This document shows, piece by piece, positions 10,202 through 21,111 of a stretch of 64,000 nucleotides of DNA (position 1 is its first letter; each line of letters begins with the position of its first letter). The position numbers and the translations under genes are program-made. Where the stretch lies: NCBI GenBank assembly GCA_030490835.1, contig CM059977.1:23293335-23357334 (forward strand), in the 5' to 3' direction. This DNA is from Annona cherimola. Taxonomy: Eukaryota > Streptophyta > Magnoliopsida > Magnoliales > Annonaceae. The notes under the pieces were generated by a model. That model was not told where the DNA came from, did no database searches, and saw nothing but the letters and a program-made list of their open reading frames with translations.

Positions 10202-12050
10202 ATAGTTTCTTTTCCGCTTTTGCATTTTGAGATAACATGTTACTACAAAGTTCTATTGTTTGCGAGGAATTTCATGAATGCTATAGAGGTTAATTCATCT
10301 ACTTACTAGAATTGAATCCAGCAATATGTGAATTTTTCCTACTAGAGTTGTATAGGGACATGCAGATCTTGCAGTTACAACGAAGAATAGAGGGGTGGAT
10401 TTTGCACAAGTCTCTTCTTTGGTGGAGAGTTAGTGTTATATTAGATAGTAGATGATTTTGATTATGACAAAAGATATGATTGATCTTGATTTGAATTGAA
10501 CCTCTTAATTGGATAAGTCTAATTGTAACTAAGATATTCTTGTAAAGAAAGAAGTTTGTTTATGAATGGTTATTTCTTTAATGATGATTCAGTGTGATTA
10601 ATTGGATCTATAATTATAATTGGCTATACATTGATATGCTTGAGATATTATGTCGGCTTGATAAATTGCATGATGTTTGTGCTTGAGTAGAATAAGAAGG
10701 CATGAGTAAGTATGAGCTATTGTGAAAATATGCATCGAGTTCGGAGAAAAATTTATTTTCTGTTGAATGAGGGGATGTCCAATATTTCTGGATAAAAAGG
10801 TCAATTGATAATTCAATAAAACCTTATTGACATCTTGGTTGCAAAAGGTCAATTATTTTTAGGTAAAACATCAAACATTTTTCAAAATTGCCGACTTTTT
10901 TGAGGCAAAATGTTAGATGTTTTCTAAGCATGAAAAACATCAAACATATTTTAATTGTCGACCTTTTGTCTAGTGAATTCGAACAGTTGCAACGATGTTG
11001 GAGAAAAGGAAGTGCAGCAGTTAGATTTAATAGCTACTACAATTTTGCTATCATTGGGAAGGAGATAGGTAGTAGCATATGTTGCTTATGATCAGAATGG
11101 GCAAAGCCGAGCAAGTTACTAGATTTAATTGTTAGATCTATTGCCTGTAATTTGAATGGGCAATGGTCGAATTTAGAGACAACTGGGTTTGACTAGATTA
11201 GGCTTTTGATTTGTTGAAAATGACAACAAATTTATCGAATTTCTTAGCTTAGTGAAGTTGGCAATTGTAGTGGTTGATAAGGTAGGTCCTAAAGAGTGAA
11301 TTAGTCCTTTCATTTAGGTGTGAAAGAGAGTTGTGACAAGAGATAATGACTTGGGTATATATATGAGAAAATTTGGAGAAGTTTTATGAATACGAGAGGA
11401 AATATTGAAAATACATAAGTTTATGAGGAATTACCGTGAAAATTCAAGGGTATATTTAGAAATTCTCCCAATTGTTTTTTAATTTCTAATGTAACCTCTC
11501 ATTTTAAATATGTAATAACCTTATTTTTTTATTTTCAACTCTATTTTTTAATTCATAATATAATTAATTTTTCCTAATTTTCAATATACAACAAGTACTT
11601 TGCATATGAAACCCAACTCGTTCCATCAAATTGTATGATCTCCAAAGCTTATTACCTTGCCAAAGTCAGCAACGACAAAAAACAGAATGGAAAATGGAGG
11701 GCGGGCTTGAGGGAGATAGGACCAATCATGGAGGGTGGGTTGGAGACTCAAGAGGGTGTAGTCAGAGTCTCTGCCTCAAATAGCCACAAATAACGACGAT
11801 GGATCGTTGTCAACTCTCAACAACTGTTCCACTTACATGTCCATTCCATTCCTCGTCGTGTTGTCCATCGTCCATTGCAGATTTGCGGCACTCGGAAGTC
11901 GAAAGGAATAAAATAAAATAAAATAAAAATTCACCCACGTTTTATTGGATTCTATGGCCTAAGGAAGAAGAAGTAAGCCATGTCATTAATCATTACGTCA
12001 AATAGAGCTATAAAATCAGAGGTATTTACAACAATTATGAAAGAGTAAGG
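10202..12050. other. AT-rich intergenic DNA, no gene seen
   Basis: Several frames reach 60-85 codons but show no domain, no codon bias and no family resemblance. A short (AATAA)n run lies at about 11908-11928. Confidence 0.4.
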
Positions 12051-12370
12051 GTATGCCGTATGCCTGGTGTGGTTAGAATGGGTGAATGAGGAATGCCAAA
12101 AGTCTGCCCATTAATTACCCATCTACCTTACTTTTTCATTTTTATTCATATATTTTAACCATTTTAGTATATTTTTCCTCTGATTACCCTATCTATTTTT
12201 ATTATATTTTTAGTTTACTCGTATCATATTCATTTCATTCTCCATTTCCCATATCTATTCCTGTATTAATATACTACCCTATCCATTTTTACTATATTTC
12301 TACTTTATTTTTTTCAGATCTATTACATTTTCCATTCGTTATTCTTATTCACGCCATACCAAACACACCC
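12050..12370. mobile_element. Probable MITE or decayed TIR element
   Basis: Pyrimidine-rich DNA ends in ATACCAAACACACCC (12356-12370), like the GGGTGTGTTTGG family. The interior has two diverged copies of a TACCCTATCTATTTTTA-like block (about 12187-12205 and 12272-12290). The left end (GGGTATGCCGTATGCC, about 12050) is uncertain. Confidence 0.4.
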
Positions 12371-12773
12371 TGATTTAACACTGAAATAAATTAAAATATA
12401 AAATTTTTACATGCATGAATGGGGCATGGAATGATTTCTATGCTAAACAATTTGATTTCCGATAATCTTTTTATGTGTGACTCACTTGAATGCCCTAGTG
12501 AGTTTTAGTAAAAGAATAGAAAATTTAAATGTTGTATAGATAAACGTTTTAAAACGAACATTTGTACTGTAACCTATGACGCCAATATTTGTTTCTCATA
12601 GTTTGCATAAGATTTTTCAATATCTAAATAATTTATAATATTCATATATATATATATATCTATATATATTTGAGATGCGAAATTTTAAATATTTTGAAAG
12701 CTTTTACGTACCCTATGTTTATTTTCAAAATTTATAATTTTCATATTTAACTTCAAATGATGTTAAATATATA

Positions 12774-13447
12774 GGGTGTGTTTGACAATTGATAGAAAAT
12801 ATCAAGTTAAAACTTTTCTATCTAAAACTTTTCACTTTCCATTACTATCATAATTTTTAATCATTTTTTCACATTTTTCTGTATAACTACCCTAGTTTTC
12901 AATCATTTTTACACAACTATCCACATAACTAATATGTATATTTTAACTTTTTTCTCTTTACTACTCATCATTACCCCTATCATATCACATCATTTGACAA
13001 CTTTTACTCTCTATAAAGTTTTTAATGAAGAAAACAACTTTCATACATTTAGATATATCAATTCACTTCAATCGAAAGGTCTGATTTTTTATATGTATTA
13101 ATGATTATGTTAAATTTAATTTATTCATTATATTAAAAAGTCATCTCAATCTAAGACTTATATCATTTCAGAAATTAACTATCACTTTACACTAACAATC
13201 TATTAAGCTAAAACTTTTCGCTTTTTATAACTGCTCTATTTTTTAATCAATTTTCACATCTTCCTGTACACCCATCCCATGTGTAATTATTTTTAAACAA
13301 TTATTCATACAACTAATCCATTTATTTTAACATTATTCTCTTCACTCCTCTAGTTAATCCTACCATATCATATCATTCTCTTTAAATTTACAAATTTTTA
13401 TACTAAAAGTTTTGTATTTAAAATTTTATTATTTTGTAAACACACCC
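12774..13447. mobile_element. Two truncated Harbinger-like MITEs
   Basis: A left end GGGTGTGTTTGACAATTG at 12774 begins one copy that fades near 13047 without a terminal CACCC. A second copy, lacking its left end, runs from about 13205 to the right terminus AAACACACCC at 13438-13447. Both carry the family interior (CATCATTACC, TATCACATCATT). Confidence 0.6.
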
Positions 13448-14440
13448 TCTAAATATAAGGAAGGAATTCGACTTGGAAAAACTATCAAAATATTGCTCAA
13501 ATTGCTGCCTTAAATGTAGAAAAAAAAATTTGAGTAGGAAAAGAGGCTAAAACATAGCGTCGCTGCGTAGGTGCCACTTCGCCCGGTATTGCCTCCTTGA
13601 GGACGAGAGACAGAAGAGGCTGAAATGATGATGCGGCGTGATGCCAAAAGCCAGCAATCAGTGCTGGAAAGCAATCACATCCCCGCAGGTCCGCTCAAGT
13701 CTAGTCTCAGCCACAAGAACAGCACATTCCATCTGCATGCGTTCTTTCACGGACTTGATGGAATTTCACTTTGACACTGCTCAACTTTCTGTTACCGTTA
13801 AATAAATTAATGTAAATTGAAAAATATCACAAATTTTAATGAAAATGATGAAAATAAAGAATAAAATTAATTCCTGTCAAAAAAAAAAAGAATAAAATTA
13901 AAAGATTATCAAACTTTCACAAAATATAAATTGTTTTGAGATTATAAAATTGTCTGATTTATTAATGTGAATTTACACTGTTATTTAACAATGTAACGTT
14001 AGAATAGTTAGTCAAAAATTTATGACTTCCGCCTAAACAATCTGGTTAAAAGTTAAAACTTATATATTGATAGAAAAAATAAAAAAAAATAATGTCTAGG
14101 ATTTGGGGAAAAATATAGGAAAAGTAAGAGAATAGTGTAATATAATAGAAGTAATAATTATAAGTAAAGATAATAATGTTGAAATGGATAAGATAATTGT
14201 ATAACAAGATGTTTAAAAAATTACTAAAAAATAAGATAATAATATAGGAAAATAGGTGGAAATTTTTTTTTGAAAAAATCTGCAATTGGCAGACAAACCC
14301 CGGGAAAAAAAAAGTTTTCTCGGCGAGAGAGGAGTCTTTCGATATTTTGTTGTTTTTCTTTTTCTTTTCTTTTTTTACCCCTGATAAGAGGAGTCCTATG
14401 CAAATAATCCACTGGTAATGGATATTTTTGGTAGAAAAAT
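13448..14440. other. Intergenic; GC-richer patch 13560-13790, no gene seen
   Basis: The 13560-13790 patch is richer in G+C than its surroundings but has no frame I recognise. A degenerate MITE-like purine-rich tract lies at about 14045-14270. Confidence 0.35.
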
Positions 14441-15300
14441 CTGGCACGATCGTGGGCCCCACAAATTCGTCCCGTTTTCACGTTATCGGGGCCAAAAAGC
14501 TGATGGTCGGTCGGACATCAGCGAAGCATCTCATCCGCGGGTCCCACCACAGCTGTTCCAGTCCAGGGATGGATGGAATTCCCCTCGATTTTTCTGAGAG
14601 TCACCAATCAAACAGCGGTGGGCCACGTCCGCCCTCGGCCGATTTGACAGCACGTGCAATACGGCTCATTCGGTTGGTACGACTGCCTGACGTCGACAGC
14701 TGACAGACACGTGTCGTCATTAGGCAACTGGGCCACCAGCACAGGATGGACAAAGATGCAGGCGCGAGATTGCGGAAGATACGGATGCGCGGACTGGGGG
14801 GACCGGCGGAGGAGAGCGGCGCCACGGCAGGCGTCCACGTGGAACTCGTAGCTGGCAAGCAACTCCAGACAGGTCACGTGATGTTGACGCCGTCTGTTAG
14901 TTATAACGGAATCTGTAACGGATCCGACGCGTTAACCATTTTGGTTGGTGCCGTAGGTTGCTGATGCTTAAACGCACGGGCAGGTAGGTCGACACACGCG
15001 CCTTCATTCGTGCTGTTTAAGCATGTGGATAGGAGATCTTATCCGTTCATTTTTATGTGGATCTTCTAAAGATGAACTGGCTGATCATAGATGAATAAGT
15101 ATCTGATGAAAGATGAATAAATAATTTTGGAAAGAGGAGTAGGATTGAGCTGGGATGCAAAATGAAGTGTTTATGGGCATTCGATGGAAAGCCGATCAGG
15201 TGCACTGGATCGTGATGAGGAATGCCATGTGAAGGCAACATCCAGGACTTATCATCAGGTGGATGGGATGGGAAGTATCAGGATTCACGTGTGGTTGACA
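14441..15300. promoter_or_regulatory. Orphan GC-rich island with clustered palindromic G-boxes
   Basis: About 0.8 kb of GC-rich DNA in an AT-rich setting. It carries CCACGTCC (14623-14630), GCACGTGC (14650-14657), TGACGTC (14688-14694), GACACGTGTC (14706-14715), TCCACGTGGA (14834-14843), TCACGTGA (14874-14881) and a further CACGTG (15286-15291). Such clusters bind bZIP/bHLH factors and are typical of ABA- or stress-induced promoters. No exon with recognisable product follows in either direction. Open frames of up to 91 codons have no family resemblance. It may be the remnant promoter of a lost gene or serve a transcript I cannot identify. Confidence 0.45.
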
Positions 15301-16204
15301 CCTGCCTGCTTATCATCATGTGCTCCAGCAGGTAGTTATCCATATATGCAATTTTCAATTTATAAAATCATTTGCAACATCCATTGCCGGTTCAGGATTG
15401 GGAGGGAACAGGGATCTGAGGATAGGAAGAGGATGGGATGAAATTTTTATGGGTAATTTTGTAACTATTTATATGGTTTGATTATAATTATAAATACACT
15501 TATCAGTTTCCCCTTTTATAAAATCTCTTTTCTATATAACCTCGTTCATATTTGAAATTTTGATGGTTAATTGAAAATTCACTTCCTCTATTGTTTTTAG
15601 CACTATTTATAGTGTTTTGAAGATTCTTTTATTGGTTTAGTTTTACTATATATGGATTATATCTGGAAATGTATAAAATCAAAGTAATAAAATACTTTAA
15701 TACTAAAATATCAATTCTAGAATAGTTTATTCAATATCTAAATTATCTAAAATATCATATTATACAGATAAATGGTTCTATAAAGTATTATTATATTTTA
15801 ATATATATGTAAATAAATTTAACCTTTTTCATAATTTATATGTAAATATATATTTTTCAACAAATATGACTCATAAACATACTTGATTGAAATGAAACTT
15901 GGTCTTCAAGATAAATAAATAATGTTAAATACAACGAATGGATTAGATTTTTAATCAAAAATCAAATTTTAAAAATTAAGAAGGTTACATGACTCCGCTT
16001 CCATAGAAGAAGAGCCATATATCTATATAATTTTAAAAATTGTAAATAATCTTCATATAATTAACCATAGTTGCAAATATACTTATGTCATTATGACACT
16101 AATATTACGTCATGGTATATGTATATTTGCATAGATATACAAATTATGTATGTGTATTTGTAATTTCAAAAATCAAATAGGTGTATTTAGTTTTTGCAAA
16201 TATA
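15301..16204. other. AT-rich intergenic DNA, no gene seen
   Basis: No coding evidence. Part of 15650-15930 resembles the dispersed repeat also seen at 22905-23240 and 43500-43800. Confidence 0.35.
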
Positions 16205-16485
16205 CCTACGTAGACCTTGTTCAACAATGTAAAAATTCATGGGATTTTGGGATGGGATGGAAAGTAGGAAAAAGAATATTTTAAAAAGTATGTAATTAAT
16301 ATGAAATAATAGAGATAAAGTTGGAATAAATAGGGTAATTAGATGGAAAAATGATTGAGATGTAGGGATAAAATTGAAAAAATAAAGGTAAAAAATTATT
16401 AAATAATGTATTGAAAAATGGAACAACCAAACCATTTCCCACGCCATCCCACTGCTCCCTAGAGTCACGTGTTACCAAATATGCC
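16205..16485. mobile_element. MITE related to the 9957 family
   Basis: The purine-rich interior (GATAAAGTTGGAATAAATAG) is the reverse complement of the 9957-10201 element. The ends are less clear: ACCTTGTTCAACAATG on the left, CACGTGTTACCAAATATGCCC on the right. It is non-coding. Confidence 0.5.
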
Positions 16486-16844
16486 CTTCATTTATATATT
16501 TTTGCAAATATACTCAAAATATACTCATTCCATAACTGTGGAGTAACGACATTGGTATGTTTGCAATTATGGTTAAACTATAAGGTTATTTGCAATTTTT
16601 AGACCTATATAAAATATTTACAATTATGGTCAAACTATACAAGTACATTTACAAATTACCCTTTTTAATTTATAAAAAAATATTTTTCATTTTCGATCCT
16701 CATTTATTATTCAACTTTTTTTTTGTATATTTTTTCATTCTCCGTCTATTTTCTTAAATTCCAATGCACAAGCTCATATTTTTATTCACATTCGGAGACG
16801 TGCTAGGATGAATGGACAACAGTGCATTATGTGTGTATTTTCTA

Positions 16845-17257
16845 GGGAATTTGCACATATACCCACATAGTTTGACGCTAATTGCAGATATACCTATGTA
16901 GTTTCACGAATTGTATATTACCCCCACATAATTTCACTAAAATTTCTTATTACCCCTATGCCATTAATTGCCGTTCTACCGTTATATTTTCAAAAATGAC
17001 GAAAATGTCATCATCCATAGTTTCACGGATTGTATGTCACCTCCACATAGTTTCACCAAAATTGTATATTACCCCCATGAAGATGAGAGCATTTTTGCCA
17101 TTTTTGAAAATATAACGGCAGATATTAACGGCGGTTAACGGCGTGGGGGTAATACGCAATTTTGGTGAAACTATGGAGGGTAATATGCAATTCGTGAAAC
17201 TACGTGGGTATATCCGCAATATCGATGAAACTATGTAGGTATATATGCAAATTATCC
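16845..17257. mobile_element. Mutator-like element with multiple tandem TIR units
   Basis: A 413-bp element. Each arm is built of repeated 30-40-bp units of the type TTGCANATATACCNANGTAGTTT, and the two arms are inverted copies of one another around an AACGGC-rich centre. The flanks are TATTTTCTA (16836-16844) and TATTTACTA (17258-17266), a 9-bp TSD with one mismatch. Repeated TIR units with a 9-bp TSD match the described multi-TIR Mutator-like elements of plants. It is non-coding. Confidence 0.75.
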
Positions 17258-17284
17258 TATTTACTATATGCTGTTTCAATTTAA

Positions 17285-17530
17285 AGGCACTTGGGTGCAT
17301 TGAAATTTTAGAATGCAACTTATCTTTTAATATTTTAAAATTTTTAAAAATGATTAATATTTAAAAAGATTAAAATTCTCTATTTTTAAAAATGAAATAT
17401 ATTTAGAAATTTTTAAAAATAGTAAAACTTAGTTTATAAATTAAATACATCTAGAATAATAGTTTTATAAAAAAATTTAAAAATAAATTTTGCATTCTAG
17501 TGCGCAAGATGCTCTCGCGTGCATTGAGTT
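17285..17530. mobile_element. Foldback MITE, GTGTATTTAA family (degenerate)
   Basis: The left end GGTGCATTGAAATTTTAGAATGC pairs with GCATTCTAGTGCGCAAGATGC on the right. The core ATTAAATACATCTAGAATAATAG is the family right arm. Borders are approximate. Confidence 0.5.
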
Positions 17531-19187
17531 GCGATTCCTTTTCTACTACTTTTTTTTGTATTTCCTTAAAGTAGTTTATCACCAAATTATATACAATATT
17601 TCAATTACTATCAGTATTTTAATTATTTATCCTAAGCTAATCTCTACATGTTTAATTATTTACTCTCATTCTTTTGATAATTTCTCATCATTACCAAATA
17701 AAGCCTTAGCAATTTTATCACTGCATTAATTTTTTTCTGCAATATGCTCTTTAATACATGATGTACAGAAGCCCTTCCCACATAATTACAGTTTTACTAT
17801 AGAAATTTTAAAATATTTATATTTCATCAAATAATTTTTAGAATGTCCATCAATTTCTTAATTAATATACAGTCGTGATTTTGAAAACGGCCAAAATCCG
17901 TTACAGTGAAACAGTCACTATAAAGATACCCACAGATCTAATTGTGTTTAAGTCCTGGTGATGAAAGCAAACGATTTTGGCAAAAACGCAGGACTTTTTT
18001 TATTAATAAAATAAAAGGGGTTTTCTGGTATAAAACTGGGTGAAATTTATAATTCCTTAGCTTTTCCTATTTTTGATGTTTTCCAAGTTTCATCGTATTA
18101 AAGGTGCACAATAAATGGGTCGATCCGTCATCACTTGGATGATGTAAATGTACATAAGTGTAGGATGGAAGATCTAAAATTTAAAGTTGGATGGAGGCAT
18201 TCTTTTTTACTCATCTCCCAAGTTGTCCTCCATTAGTTACTTAGTCATTAAAGGAGTTGACGTGATAAAAAGATATAACGAAAAAATGGCCAATTCTTAA
18301 ATTCATTTGTCTAATTAGTTTATAAACTAGTTAAGGTTGAATTTTTTACCTAAGTGGGTTGCAACCCATTAATCCTAAAATCCATTTAAGCTAAGTACAT
18401 AGATCAGGGTTCACTTTTGGTAATCCATCAACCTATTTAATAATCCATATGACTCACCCGACCCTTAATTCTTTAACAACCCATGTACTCACGTATATGA
18501 CTCAAGCTTTAAATGCGATAATCCTTTCGATTTGGACCAGCTATATGCTGTTACTCAGGACTATCATGTATGTTTATAACTTATCAATATATATTTTTTA
18601 TTATTATTCATAGCTTAGTTTTGTTCATTTTATATAGTTTTAATGAATCATTTTGTGTAAATAACCCATTGACAACTTATTTGTATAACCTAACAATCTT
18701 AGAGTTAAGGTTTTATAAATAGACTAATAAATAAATTAGGCTTGGAGTTTTTAAATGGATTACGATTAGGTTTAAGCTTCAATCTGCCTAAGCAAATCCA
18801 TTTACTCCCCCATGTCATATTCTTTTTCGTAAATATTTTTATAATACGAAAATTTACTTTCATTAAATTTATATAATCTATAGAAAGTGTAAATGAATGA
18901 TTTATTATTATTATTATTATATTTTTAATATTTTAGATTATAAAAGTTTTCAATTTACTATTTATTGGAGATTACAAAAGTTTTCAATCAATTTATTACT
19001 TACGTTAAGTTTAAATAGTTTTTAAAAAATACTTAATCAAAAAATAGTTTTAAGTAGAATGTATGAACAAGATATACAAAACAAAATCATTCTCAAGAAG
19101 GTACACGCGCTCTAGCCAATTTCAAATAAAAGATGTAGATTTTTTTTTAAATGGCCCTAGCTCAAATAAAATTAAAAGAGATAATTA
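17531..19187. other. AT-rich intergenic DNA, no gene seen
   Basis: No convincing frame. About 18290-18800 contains diverged repeats of ACCCATT / AACCCATG-type words, in both orientations, of the sort left by decayed transposon arms. A (TTA)n run lies at about 18901-18920. Confidence 0.35.
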
Positions 19188-19470
19188 GGGGTGTGCTTGG
19201 GAATGGATAAAACTTTTGGTGAAAAGTTTTGAAGAATAAAAGTTGTCAAATGATGTGATATGATAGAGGTAATGACGAGGAGTAAAGAGGATAAAGTTAA
19301 AATAGATAGGTTAGTTGTATAGGTAATTGTGTAGAAATGATTAAAAAGTAGGATGGTTTGTATAGGAATATGTAAAAAAATAATTAAAAAATAGAAGAGT
19401 TGTAGAAAGTGAAAAGTTTTAGATTGAAAAGTTTTAAGTGAAAAGTTTTCGTTGTTGCCAAATACCCCCT
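19188..19470. mobile_element. Harbinger/Tourist-like MITE
   Basis: It starts GGGGTGTGCTTGGG after TTA and ends AAATACCCCC before TAG. The interior matches the 9285 reference copy over its whole length (AAAACTTTTGGTG, AATAGATAGGTTAGTTG). Confidence 0.8.
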
Positions 19471-19487
19471 AGAGATAAATGCCAAAG

Positions 19488-19710
19488 AGTGTGTTTAGTT
19501 GAGGATAAAACTTTTTGAAATAGAATTTGTCGTATTGATAGAAAATAATATGATATATTAAAAATAATGATGATGTCTAAAAAAAATAAAGTTAAAGTAT
19601 ATAAATTAGTTGTCTAAGTAGTTATGTGAAAATGATTGAAAAGTAAGTAGTATGCATTAAAAATATGAAAAATAATTAAAAAAATAAGATAATTACAAAG
19701 ATTGACATTT
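19488..19710. mobile_element. Truncated Harbinger-like MITE
   Basis: The left end GAGTGTGTTTAGTTGAGG is directly followed by the family interior. The right end is lost in a T run near 19711-19725. Confidence 0.6.
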
Positions 19711-20325
19711 TTTTTTTTTTTTTTGCCAACGAATCATCTCGGAAAAGGATTAGCTATCATGTTGAAAAATAATTTTTGATCAGTTCCAACGAATCAGAGA
19801 ATGAATCAGCTTCGAATTGGTTAAAGATCTACAAGGAAATGAATGAAGTCCTTTTCATCATTAATTCAAAATACCTAAAAATTTTATTTTTTAATGATTA
19901 TTCTTATTTATTCCACGTATTCCTAATCTATATTGTTTCGTAGGCAACTGACATCCTCTTTATCTCCCAAAATCAAACGTGCCCAGAATGGATTTGTGGT
20001 GGCCAATATATTTTGTACGTATTGCCTGCATGAAGAACGTGACAGCTGGAGTCGATAATAAAACCATCGCTCCACATGGAATAGCACGGAAATCTTGAAT
20101 GTGCTTTTCACGTAGAGTCAATCACATTCACGATCAGTGGGAAAGCTTTTTCTCATTTCAGATAAATATGACACGTGGCTGACAAAGTGGTACAGCAATC
20201 ATGAAGCATCTTTCCATGCTTCTCTGGCAATTTTTTCTACTGATGTGAACCCTTCCGGTACTCGTCCTTTACATCGCGTGCTGCCTCCTTTCTCTCATTC
20301 GCTGCTGCTGCTGCTAACGAAAAAT
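19711..20325. other. Intergenic DNA 3' of SDR copy A
   Basis: No gene is recognised. GACACGTGGC, a strong ABRE-type box, lies at 20170-20179, and a (GCT)4 run at about 20300-20312. I cannot attach either to a gene. Confidence 0.35.
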
Positions 20326-21111
20326 CCACTCAACCAAGGATATTAGGGGCTTCAACAAGATTATCCAATTAGATGAAATAAGATGAGATTGGGATTGCCA
20401 AGGGTTGTTTTATGTATGAAAAATGGAAAAAGAAGTACTAAAAATGGAAAATATATAAATAATTTTTGATCAGTTGCAATTGGGAATAAGATTACAAGCT
20501 GCATGACTATGCATAATGTCAGCTTTTGATTGGAAAATGGTAAAACGGGTTAAAATTTATCCATTACTTCCATCAGGAATGTTCCAATCGTAATTTGGTA
20601 AAAGGGTTTGTAAGTATCCTTTTCCAAAACCCTCTCCATCCGAATACGATATCTAGGGCCTGTTCAGAAGAATAAGATTAGATAATAAGAGAAGAATGGA
20701 CAAAAAAGGATTGATATGCACAGGGAAATGGCGAACCATATTGAGAATGAAAAAAATAATATTGGAAATAAGAAAAACAATATTGTTATGTATTCGAAAT
20801 TAGAACTTTTTTTTTTTTTGAAATAAAAAAAATTTAATTGCTGTTTCTGAATCTAACAAACAATATCAACAGCCTGGTAAACATCGGCAGTGAGCTGGGC
20901 TGATCGCATGGAGGAATTGACAGAAAAGATGCAGTAGCAGGAGCCAAGAGGCAACTGAGTTATTGTAACCTTCTGTAAGACTCTTTAACTGTCCTGCAAG
21001 AGATTAGCTATCAGTAACTGTGTGACAGAATAAGCACAGGCCGTACCAGACGCCAGGTAGCACACCTGATTTCACCTACGTTATCTGAGGCAGCATCCTA
21101 GCGTAATTCTT

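Noticed and set aside
12086..12373. 95-codon Phe/Tyr/Ser-rich frame resembling a membrane protein
   Set aside because: The pyrimidine-rich MITE interior yields a false hydrophobic peptide; several other MITE copies do the same (for example 14046-14462 and 46664-46993).
14601..14877. Minus-strand frames of 85-89 codons in the G-box island
   Set aside because: No recognisable domain; frames arise from high GC and lack stop codons by composition.
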